Origin: an uncultured Bacilli bacterium
Lineage (GTDB): Bacteria > Bacillota_I > Bacilli_A > RF39 > UBA660
DNA: 17,971 nt
Assembly (NCBI GenBank): GCA_934132915.1
Contig: CAKPAK010000030.1
Location: 1-17,971 of the forward strand
Direction of reading: 5' to 3'
Shown one piece after another: positions 8,043-14,758 of the stretch (positions are counted from its first letter, which is position 1; every line of letters starts with the position of its first letter). Both the position numbers and the translations under genes were made by a program. The notes beneath the pieces are model-generated. The model worked only from the letters and a program-made list of their open reading frames with translations, had not been told where the DNA came from and made no database searches.

Positions 8043-8411
8043 TTATTGTTGATTTGGAATATTTTGTTGATTAGAAATATTTATGTTAGTATTATTAGCA
8101 TTTGCTAATTGGTTATTACTTGCTTCTATTTCTTTTAGGGCTACTGCTCCATCAATTACTTTCATAAATCTTTTTTGTTCTTCATCAGAATATCCAATTG
8201 CATATATTTTGTCTATATTTTTGTGATCAAAAAGTAGATTTTTATCTGCTGAGATAACACCTTCAGGCCACATGCAACCTATATAATCCCAAACTTTATC
8301 TTTAGTTTCTGGACTTTTTGCAATATATCCCGTAATCATTACTCTTTTTTTAGCACCTTTCATTAGGACAACAGTTCCTAACGGTAAATATTTTTTATAT
8401 TTTTCGTTCAT
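8043..8411 (-). CDS. DUF4176-family type VII secretion-associated protein
   Basis: A 122-aa protein. Its first 95 residues match the DUF4176 pattern: YLPLGTVVLMKGAKKRVMITG, then WDYIGCMWPEG, then a FDHKNIDKIYAIGYSDEE segment. The family is a small soluble protein found repeatedly in Firmicute type VII secretion loci; its biochemical role is not established to my knowledge. The C-terminal 27 residues are an Asn/Gln-rich tail (NNTNINISNQQNIPNQQ), probably disordered. There is no signal peptide or membrane helix. It is last in the toxin unit but has its own consensus promoter in the 56-nt gap, so it can be expressed without the toxin. The ribosome site is AAAGGAT, 8 nt before the ATG. Family assignment is from memory of the conserved motifs. 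Confidence 0.8.
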   Translation of the reverse strand: MNEKYKKYLPLGTVVLMKGAKKRVMITGYIAKSPETKDKVWDYIGCMWPEGVISADKNLLFDHKNIDKIYAIGYSDEEQKRFMKVIDGAVALKEIEASNNQLANANNTNINISNQQNIPNQQ

Positions 8412-8433
8412 TTTCTGATCCTTTCCTATCTTA

Positions 8434-8462
8434 ATTATATTTAATAGTTAAATTTATGTCAA
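8434..8462 (-). promoter_or_regulatory. Internal consensus promoter for the DUF4176 gene
   Basis: TTGACA (8462-8457), exactly 17 nt, TATAAT (8439-8434): a perfect match to the housekeeping sigma consensus. It is the strongest promoter in the window. The -35 begins 6 nt after the stop of the kinase gene. The predicted start point leaves a leader of only about 15 nt before the DUF4176 ATG. Confidence 0.88.
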
Positions 8463-8467
8463 GTTTT

Positions 8468-9385
8468 TTACGCTATTAATTTTTTACCATTTAATTCATT
8501 TTCTTTATTATAATTAAATCTTAATCCTAGTGATTCTCTTTCATAACTAATAACCGCCCATTTAACATCATTATTTTTATTTTCTAATGTATATTCTTTA
8601 TTAATTATTTCATTTAAAACATTACCAGGTAATCCTTCACTTTTACTATACCATATAACTGAACCATCTCTATCAATTATATAAAATTTATCAACTTTAT
8701 CTTTACATTGTTCATATATTTTATTAATACTATTTGGTATATCTCTTATACACATTTCATGAAAACTATTTGGTATACATCTTACTATATGTCCATATTC
8801 ATTCATTCCATTTCCTCTTAAATGACAAGCATTTAGAGAAATATCTTTATTTACTGCTAGAACATTTAAATTAATATTATATCCTTTATTTTTAAATTCA
8901 TTTATAGAATTTATTATTTGATTAGGATTACGCATACTCCATTCTAATAGTATATTATATTTTTCTTTACTAATTCTATTAATTAATCTATCAGTCATTA
9001 TACCAGAAAAGTTATGTGTAAAATCCGCTATATCATTTCCTGGTGAATCATTAAATGTTACTTTTCTATCTTTCCAATGTTCTTTTATAACTTCTTCAAT
9101 ACTTAAATAGTTAGGATGATACATTCTATAATTATCTATTCCAATTTCTACAGCATTACTAATTCTTTTTAATCTCATTGAAACAACACTTTTTCCACTA
9201 CCAGGTTGTCCACCAATATATGTAACATAAGGTTCAGATACAGGAGTTGCATCAATTATTATATCTTCATATATTCTATCTTCTATTTCTTTTAACTTAT
9301 CTTCATCAAGATAACATAAAGATTCAACAACATTTCTATCATATCCTCTATCTATTAAAGATCTTTCTCTATCAGATAATTCCAT
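8468..9385 (-). CDS. Zeta-toxin-like P-loop kinase
   Basis: A 305-aa cytosolic protein of zeta/PezT type. The characterised members phosphorylate UDP-N-acetylglucosamine and so block wall synthesis. Visible features: Walker A GGQPGSGKS (58-66); D84 in IDNYRMYHPNY, where zeta toxins carry the substrate-binding Asp and the R-x-x-HPxY pattern; then LLEWSMRNPNQ, corresponding to the zeta EGTxR strand and loop; then KGYNINLNVLAVNKDISL followed by an Arg (HLRGNG), as in the GYxVxxxxxAxxxExS part of the family. About 50 residues precede the P-loop. No classic epsilon or PezA antitoxin (helix-turn-helix) lies beside it; the gene upstream is the 167-aa protein. Ribosome site AGAAGGGATG, spacing normal. 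Its presence inside a type VII toxin unit is unusual: it could be a cargo TA toxin, a modifier of the system, or an inactive relative. Confidence 0.8.
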   Translation of the reverse strand: MELSDRERSLIDRGYDRNVVESLCYLDEDKLKEIEDRIYEDIIIDATPVSEPYVTYIGGQPGSGKSVVSMRLKRISNAVEIGIDNYRMYHPNYLSIEEVIKEHWKDRKVTFNDSPGNDIADFTHNFSGIMTDRLINRISKEKYNILLEWSMRNPNQIINSINEFKNKGYNINLNVLAVNKDISLNACHLRGNGMNEYGHIVRCIPNSFHEMCIRDIPNSINKIYEQCKDKVDKFYIIDRDGSVIWYSKSEGLPGNVLNEIINKEYTLENKNNDVKWAVISYERESLGLRFNYNKENELNGKKLIA

Positions 9386-9418
9386 TTATATCATCCCTTC
9401 TATATCAAAAGAATTAGA

Positions 9419-9466
9419 TTAACTCTCAGTATTGTTATCTTCAAGTTGTTCTAATTCTTCATTAGT
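9419..9466 (-). other. In-frame extension of the 167-aa ORF beyond its TGA stop
   Basis: After the TGA at 9469-9467 the same frame stays open for 15 codons, reading TNEELEQLEDNNTES, and then meets TAA (9421-9419). The acidic, Glu/Asn-rich composition looks like a natural protein tail rather than random intergenic AT-rich DNA. It may be the former C-terminus cut off by a nonsense mutation, or rarely a readthrough product. Confidence 0.4.
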
Positions 9467-9970
9467 TCATAAAATTCTTCGACCGACTTCGTTATACACT
9501 CTATTACTTTCAGTTTGCATGTACCCATACATGCCATCTGTATAATATTTACCTTTCTTATCTTTGCATCTCTTTAATTTATCTTGATAAACAAGAACTT
9601 TTTCTCTTAATAACTGAAACATTTCTTCAATTTTAGAGTTTTCTATTGTAAATGATGAAAGATTATTCTTTTCTAGCCTTAATTGAGCGATAATACAATT
9701 AAAAATATAATAAACATCATAGAGATTACAATTATCACTTTTTAATTTTGAAATAATTTCTTCCACAAACAATTTATCTAATTTTAATTGCGGACATTTA
9801 GCAGCAAGTTTATTATAACATTCTATACTAAAATTAAAGTTGTGAGGAGACGTTACATCTCTAGGGTCACTACTAATTTTATACACCCCGGCACCCTCTA
9901 AATAATTAATAACATCATTATAATATATTGCCATTTTTAATTTTTGTTCAGTTGTACGAACTAAATTCAT
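9467..9970 (-). CDS. Candidate immunity protein (unrecognised family)
   Basis: A 167-aa soluble, largely helical protein; I do not recognise the family. It has no signal peptide, no membrane segment and no clear helix-turn-helix. The C-terminal part is basic and Tyr-rich (KDKKGKYYTDGMYGYMQTES). The gene starts 18 nt after the toxin stop, with AAAGGTGA as ribosome site, so the two are very probably co-translated. In polymorphic toxin loci the small gene just downstream of the toxin is usually the immunity gene, hence the call. The alternative is that it neutralises the zeta-like kinase encoded next. The frame ends at TGA 9469-9467 with a further 15 open codons beyond it. Confidence 0.6.
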   Translation of the reverse strand: MNLVRTTEQKLKMAIYYNDVINYLEGAGVYKISSDPRDVTSPHNFNFSIECYNKLAAKCPQLKLDKLFVEEIISKLKSDNCNLYDVYYIFNCIIAQLRLEKNNLSSFTIENSKIEEMFQLLREKVLVYQDKLKRCKDKKGKYYTDGMYGYMQTESNRVYNEVGRRIL

Positions 9971-9988
9971 TGAATTTCACCTTTCCTT

Positions 9989-12900
9989 CTATTGTAATAA
10001 TATTAAATATGTTTTACCACCTTCGGTTACAAGTAATTTATATTTTGAAATTAAGGCACCTGTCTTAGGATCAAAATTATCAACTATATAATTTGATTTG
10101 CTTAAATTACTTTGGTCAAAATTAACTGCCTCTATAGTGGCTTCACGCATTTTATGTTTTATTCCATCAACTTCATATACAGGTAATCCACCACTTAATG
10201 CTTCTTTACATGATCCTGATTCTAGGCCATTATGGATTGCAACTTGCTCCGTTGTATCTAGTGAGATACGGGTTAATCGATCATTTCCACTGGTTGGCAA
10301 TCCTGTGGCTGCTCCAACAACTTCTTGTGTATCTACTGGTGATTTTGCGTTTTGAATACTGCTAAATAATTGATCACTATCGCTAATTGGCGAAACAAAT
10401 TGTCTTTCTCCTCTTCTACCAAACGATTTTCCATTCATATCTACCTCTATTACAGGTTTGCGATCCCACATAGATATTTGTAATATATCAGCATCCTTTT
10501 CACCCGGAATATTTATTGCATACTTTAAATTATCATTTGCATAAATACTTGACACAGTATTTGTTCCATTAGAATTTATATAACCATTTTTAACATAGTC
10601 TGTATATTTTTGTGTGATACTAGCATTTAACAAGCCTTGATCTTTTAGACTAATATCATGATAGTAATCCTCTATTGTAACGTGAGAATTTGGTGCTCCA
10701 TCTACACCAGTTAGTGCAAATTTACCATTTTCTGCAGCAGTATATGCAATGTCATATGTATCTATCAAGATACCAGTCAACTCTTCATCAGTCAAGATAC
10801 TATTTAATTCATCATCAGTAAGATTTACTGAATTTCTCAATTTATCAATATAGCTTGCACCTGGAGCATTATCAATGGCTTCAGTCAGTCTTTTAGCATT
10901 AATATTAATTAAAAAGTTTTTTACATCGTCAGGTAATTCATTCCAATCTGGATATTTATTCTCATATCGCGCTTGCACTATATACCAACTATCATACTCA
11001 GCAACTTTTCTAGTAATATTAGTATAGTATAAATCAATACTATCATCCAGTGCTTTAAAATCAGTCGCTGTAGACATCGAATGTGCATAATTTTTTATTG
11101 CTTCGTTTATAGATTCATATGAACGACGAATACTTCCTACTTCTGAGTCAAGATTAGCTCTAGCATTGATCTCAGCATTAATTCTAGCTGCTGTTGGATC
11201 AACATATGAAGTAGGATTTGCTGCATCTCCATGTCCTGAAAATCTTCCTTCAAATGCATCACCATATGCATTACTGAAATAATCATTCCAAGCTTTTGTT
11301 CTTTGCTCTGGTGTCAACGAATCTAAATATTCGTTGTTTTGATTTTTAATGGCACCATCGTCAATATCTAAACTATCATCTGTTAAGCCACCTTGCTTAG
11401 AGGCTTCTGTTTCAACTTCAAAGTCCGTATTTTTGCCTCTAATAGACATATGTATTAAACCACTTTGAACTTTTTGGTAATCTCTTACTGTTGTAATAGC
11501 TCCAATCGCAAAACCAAGAAGTATGTTTGATACTGATCCCGTTTTTGCATAATAGTCAGTCAAACTATTATACAGTGAATTTCCACTTTCGTCTTTTAAA
11601 TTCTTTGCATACACATTATATTCAATTATTGGATTGATTGTTGGTTCGATAGCACCTATTACTCCACCTGCTATAGCATATTTTCCTAGAGCTGCCATCG
11701 TACTATTTAATGTGTTATTTAGTGAAAGTGGGCCACCTATCATGCTTATTGATGATGGCATGCTTGCTGTTAGGGCACCTGATAACATTCCTGACGCAGC
11801 TCCTAATGCAAATGCACCGGTTCCAACACTAAATGCTTGATCAAATGTCGCCCCACTATTAAGTGCTCTTTCCGATGCACTTCCGGCTGCTCCTATACCA
11901 CCTACCAATGTTGTTGTAGCTATTGCAGCTGCTGAGCCTACTCCAAAGACTCCTCCTGTTGCTGCAGATATCAACGAATATCCGACAGCCTTTCCTACTG
12001 CTGTACCAAAATCATGTACCTTTGAATATGCGGCATTAACATTTATATCTCTAGCCATGACTGCATAAGCATCTCCTGCAAAGTCTGCTTTTACCAATTC
12101 AGCCACTTCTTCTTCTTTGTCAAAAACTTTTCCATAGAGCATTGCCATTCCATCGAATATGTTTTCTCCTACACTGATGACGCCGGTTAGCGCTGAAAAT
12201 ACAAAAGTTCCAGTATATTGAACCGCCTTATCATAAGTACTCATGTTTTTCCATTCATTATTTTGTTGTGCTTGATATATTTCGGCATTAATTGCCGCTA
12301 GTTGGTCATTGATTTCTACTTGTGTCAAACCAGCTAGTTTAAGTTGTTCCTCAGTACATCCTCTAAAATCATTAAGTAACGTAAGACGTGTTTCTTCATA
12401 TTTATCTGGGTCTTCTCCGCTATTTTTTGGGTCGTTTTTATATCCTTTTGGATCTTTTTCATACTCTTCTATTTTCGCATTTAAAATATCAAGATCGCTT
12501 TGTATTTTTGCAGACTCTACTGCTAAATATATAGATTCATATTGAGAATCGACTTCGTCTAATTTTTTAGCAAGTTGTTCTGGAGTTAAACTCGTGTCTG
12601 ATCTATATATCTTCTTTGTATAATATTTTTGAAGGTCTAGTAAACTTTTACTCTTTTCTTCATAATCAGCAGCAGTTATATCAAGATTGTTAAATTCATT
12701 TGATACTGCATTGAGTCTAACTACATCTTTATTTTCTACTAGTTTTCTATTTATTTCAGCTTTTAATTGTGCTTTTTCTTCATCAGTTAAATCTGTATTT
12801 AAATCTATTAATTGTCTTTGATACTCTGCTTGTTCTTCAAGTAAACTAATTGCAGAATCTCGATAATTTTCATCGTTTATATCTAATGAAAGCATTTGTT

Positions 12901-13546
12901 TGTATGTTTCGTTATATTTGATACTTAAAACAGCAATATCATATTTTTGTTCAAGTTCTGCAATTGCTTTATCTAGAGCCTCTCCACTTAGACCGTTTAA
13001 TTCTAGCAGTCTTTTTTCACATTCTTCTCTTCTGCCGTACAACTTTTCCAATTCATCAACGGTAATATTGCTAGCTCCCATATCATCAGTTATATCGTAG
13101 TAACTAGCCATTTCTCTGGCAATATCTAATTGCTTTTTCATTTTATCGTTTAGGTTGTCTTCATTTTTTTCTAGCATAGCTACTAATGTAGTCCAATATT
13201 CTTTTTCAGATGCAATATATTGGGCTAAATATTCATCGCCAAGAGCTTCTGGATCTAGCCCTTTCATATATTCTTGTAATAGTTTAAAATATTGATTAGC
13301 AAAGTCACTATCAAGACTTAACAAACTATCTCTAGCAGTTTCTATTACTCCTATTAAAGCGTCTATATTGCAGTTATTTAACTCTGCAATTACTCTTCCA
13401 ATTCCTTCAATATCGGTCATTGAATTGGCAGTTGATATAGTACTTCTTACTGAACCTTTTGCTGCATTAGCATTACTTACCCCCTCAAAGAATAAATTTA
13501 CATCACACTTAAAGCCAACATCAGAAGTTGAATTTTCGTCACTCAT
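9989..13546 (-). CDS. Large polymorphic toxin, putative type VII secretion substrate
   Basis: 1185 aa with no Sec signal. Residues 1-155 are the same helical targeting domain as in the 369-aa effector, ending in YDITD (150-154, YxxxD export pattern). Residues about 160-450 are charged and coiled-coil-like (LDKAIAELEQKYD, QLIDLNTDLTDEEKAQLKAE). Residues about 510-690 are Gly/Ala-rich and hydrophobic (GGVFGVGSAAAIATTTLVGG; ERALNSGATFDQAFSVGTGA), the type of pretoxin segment common in Gram-positive polymorphic toxins and perhaps used to enter the target membrane. From about 700 to the end is a variable C-terminus with motifs I could not assign (FGRRGERQFVSP, GLESGSCKEALSGGLPVYEV), presumably the toxic part. 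The targeting domain is not a clear LXG match. It is third in its unit, after two small partner genes and before a candidate immunity gene, in the order seen for LXG toxin loci. Strong AGAAGGAAG ribosome site. Confidence 0.8.
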   Translation of the reverse strand: MSDENSTSDVGFKCDVNLFFEGVSNANAAKGSVRSTISTANSMTDIEGIGRVIAELNNCNIDALIGVIETARDSLLSLDSDFANQYFKLLQEYMKGLDPEALGDEYLAQYIASEKEYWTTLVAMLEKNEDNLNDKMKKQLDIAREMASYYDITDDMGASNITVDELEKLYGRREECEKRLLELNGLSGEALDKAIAELEQKYDIAVLSIKYNETYKQMLSLDINDENYRDSAISLLEEQAEYQRQLIDLNTDLTDEEKAQLKAEINRKLVENKDVVRLNAVSNEFNNLDITAADYEEKSKSLLDLQKYYTKKIYRSDTSLTPEQLAKKLDEVDSQYESIYLAVESAKIQSDLDILNAKIEEYEKDPKGYKNDPKNSGEDPDKYEETRLTLLNDFRGCTEEQLKLAGLTQVEINDQLAAINAEIYQAQQNNEWKNMSTYDKAVQYTGTFVFSALTGVISVGENIFDGMAMLYGKVFDKEEEVAELVKADFAGDAYAVMARDINVNAAYSKVHDFGTAVGKAVGYSLISAATGGVFGVGSAAAIATTTLVGGIGAAGSASERALNSGATFDQAFSVGTGAFALGAASGMLSGALTASMPSSISMIGGPLSLNNTLNSTMAALGKYAIAGGVIGAIEPTINPIIEYNVYAKNLKDESGNSLYNSLTDYYAKTGSVSNILLGFAIGAITTVRDYQKVQSGLIHMSIRGKNTDFEVETEASKQGGLTDDSLDIDDGAIKNQNNEYLDSLTPEQRTKAWNDYFSNAYGDAFEGRFSGHGDAANPTSYVDPTAARINAEINARANLDSEVGSIRRSYESINEAIKNYAHSMSTATDFKALDDSIDLYYTNITRKVAEYDSWYIVQARYENKYPDWNELPDDVKNFLININAKRLTEAIDNAPGASYIDKLRNSVNLTDDELNSILTDEELTGILIDTYDIAYTAAENGKFALTGVDGAPNSHVTIEDYYHDISLKDQGLLNASITQKYTDYVKNGYINSNGTNTVSSIYANDNLKYAINIPGEKDADILQISMWDRKPVIEVDMNGKSFGRRGERQFVSPISDSDQLFSSIQNAKSPVDTQEVVGAATGLPTSGNDRLTRISLDTTEQVAIHNGLESGSCKEALSGGLPVYEVDGIKHKMREATIEAVNFDQSNLSKSNYIVDNFDPKTGALISKYKLLVTEGGKTYLILLQ

Positions 13547-13567
13547 CTATTTCTTCCTTCTTATATT

Positions 13568-13921
13568 TTAACATACGCTACTATATTGTGCTTGCAAACT
13601 ATTTAATATTTCTTCATGCATTGTAAGCACTGAACTAAGTTGTCCACTTGCTGATGATAGTGCACTTATACATGACGACGTTTCTGCACTTCCTAATCCT
13701 TTTCCACCACTTATATGTCCACCATTTGCAAAACTATTTAGTGTCTTGCTTAATGCTCCCATGCTACTTGTTATTTGGCTTTGTAGATCATTTATTCTTC
13801 TTATTTTATCTTGTTCTGCTGCTATTTGTGCTCTTAATTCTGCTGCTCGTGTTTCACGGTCTATTTGTTCTTGGCTTTTTGCTGATCCCCCATCATTTAT
13901 AACACTTCTTTGTGCTGCCAC
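13568..13921 (-). CDS. Small helical type VII accessory protein (partner of the toxin)
   Basis: A 117-aa protein. Residues 17-46 form a charged coiled-coil-like helix (RAAELRAQIAAEQDKIRRIN); a second helix follows (DLQSQITSSMGALSKTL), then a GGHISGGKG turn and a third Ser/Ala/Leu-rich helix ending in Cys. This resembles the small helical partners (DUF5082/DUF5344 or Lap type) that bind LXG toxins for export, but I cannot name the family. I chose GTG 13921 because GGAGGG lies 6 nt upstream. It sits 28 nt after the 204-aa gene and 21 nt before the toxin, so the three are a tight unit. Its first four codons lie in the duplicated DNA; the matching gene is missing in the other locus. Confidence 0.7.
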   Translation of the reverse strand: MAAQRSVINDGGSAKSQEQIDRETRAAELRAQIAAEQDKIRRINDLQSQITSSMGALSKTLNSFANGGHISGGKGLGSAETSSCISALSSASGQLSSVLTMHEEILNSLQAQYSSVC

Positions 13922-13949
13922 TTTTTATCCCTCCATTACATAGAGATAA

Positions 13950-14564
13950 CTATAGCATTTGTTTCTTATTCTCAGCAACTATATTTAGATTATCTCTTAC
14001 TTTTGTTATTTTTGAACTATAATCTGGTGCATTATTATTGAATTCTTCAAATGTTCTTACTACTGCATCTCTATTGGCACCATCTAACCAGTTATTTAAT
14101 AATTCATTCTTTGTAGTATTTAACTCATCTACAAATTTCTTAAATGTATCTGGAAATGTTGAAAAGTCTTCAGCATCTGCTATTAAAGCTGGATCTGTAT
14201 ATGATTCTACTGTTTCTGTTGGTATTGATATATTTGAATCTACATCAAATGATACTGCTAATTCATTACCAACTGTACATGATCCACCACTTGCTACGAT
14301 ATGTTTTTGTAATGGTAGCACTTCTTCATTATTTACTGCTACTATTATTTTTTGTAAATCTTTAACTAAATCTGTTACAGCTGTATATACTCTGGCTAGG
14401 TCTGTTAAGTTTGATACTGCATCTGAACCTTTCCAGTGACTTTTTAAATTTTCGATTGTTGCTCCAAAGCTAGTTACTAAATTCCTTCCTGATGTATTTG
14501 TTACATTAAACATTTCTTCTGTTTGTGCTCCCATTTTATTAGGGTCTAAACAATGTATTGCCAT
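13950..14564 (-). CDS. Tandem WXG100-like partner protein, copy B
   Basis: The encoded 204 residues are identical to the product of 7241-7855, with WKG at 44-46 and WLDG at 159-162. Here the gene heads the toxin unit: it is followed after 28 nt by the 117-aa helical protein and then by the 1185-aa toxin. One partner protein for two different effectors fits with those effectors sharing one N-terminal domain; the likely job is to pair with that domain for export through EssC. Start ATG 14564 has GAGGGAGAG about 8 nt upstream. The full identity means expression from the two loci cannot be told apart at protein level. Confidence 0.7.
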   Translation of the reverse strand: MAIHCLDPNKMGAQTEEMFNVTNTSGRNLVTSFGATIENLKSHWKGSDAVSNLTDLARVYTAVTDLVKDLQKIIVAVNNEEVLPLQKHIVASGGSCTVGNELAVSFDVDSNISIPTETVESYTDPALIADAEDFSTFPDTFKKFVDELNTTKNELLNNWLDGANRDAVVRTFEEFNNNAPDYSSKITKVRDNLNIVAENKKQML

Positions 14565-14641
14565 TTATTATCACTCTCCCTCTATTTTTATGACAATAAT
14601 ATTGGATACGTCTCTCTATTTATAATTTATATCCTAATTTA

Positions 14642-14670
14642 TTTATATCATTTTTGTTAAATTATTGCAA
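14642..14670 (-). promoter_or_regulatory. Promoter of the toxin unit
   Basis: TTGCAA (14670-14665), 17-nt spacer, TATAAA (14647-14642) with TGA just before, an extended -10. It is the paralogue of the promoter at 7926-7954. The -35 and -10 elements are kept, while the first half of the spacer differs at several bases, as expected if the elements are functional. The leader to the 204-aa gene is about 70 nt. Confidence 0.77.
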
Positions 14671-14707
14671 GCATTTTACATGAATTTTACGTATTTACTT
14701 TTAATAA

Positions 14708-14744
14708 AAAAGCTTCTCAACATTTCGTTGAAAAACTTTTTTTA
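14708..14744 (-). terminator. Intrinsic terminator after the surface protein gene
   Basis: A 16-position stem with two mismatches (arms 14744-14729 and 14723-14708) and loop 14728-14724. The outer stem is A-run with T-run, so the strand of use gets six T after the GC-containing part. It begins 15 nt after the stop of the 316-aa gene and insulates the toxin unit. It could work in both directions. Confidence 0.85.
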
Positions 14745-14758
14745 GATTATGTGATTAA

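Larger units (their letters stand above)
13910..14692. repeat. Long direct repeat, copy B (204-aa gene plus promoter)
   Basis: Partner of 7201-7976 at an offset of 6709 bases, or 6716 beyond the 7-bp AATTTAT present only here after 14623. The match ends at both sides without inverted repeats, target-site duplication or transposase, so this is not an insertion sequence. Recombination between the copies would delete or invert nothing essential except the toxin unit between them. Confidence 0.95.

Noticed and set aside
9386..9466. Promoter for the zeta-like kinase (TTGAAG, 17 nt, TAATCT)
   Set aside because: Both elements are poor matches, and the -35 falls in the open extension of the 167-aa frame; co-transcription with the toxin unit explains expression.
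9467..9970. 167-aa protein as a PezA-type antitoxin of the kinase
   Set aside because: The length is similar to PezA (about 158 aa) but no helix-turn-helix is visible at the N-terminus. The position directly after the toxin favours immunity; the question stays open in the findings.
10098..13571. Several 65-85 codon plus-strand frames across the toxin gene
   Set aside because: Shadow frames of the long 1185-aa gene; none has a start site with ribosome binding sequence or a recognisable motif.
7201..14692. Composite transposon or insertion sequence bounded by the two long direct repeats
   Set aside because: The repeats are protein-coding with promoters, carry no terminal inverted repeats, and no transposase or integrase is encoded between or beside them.
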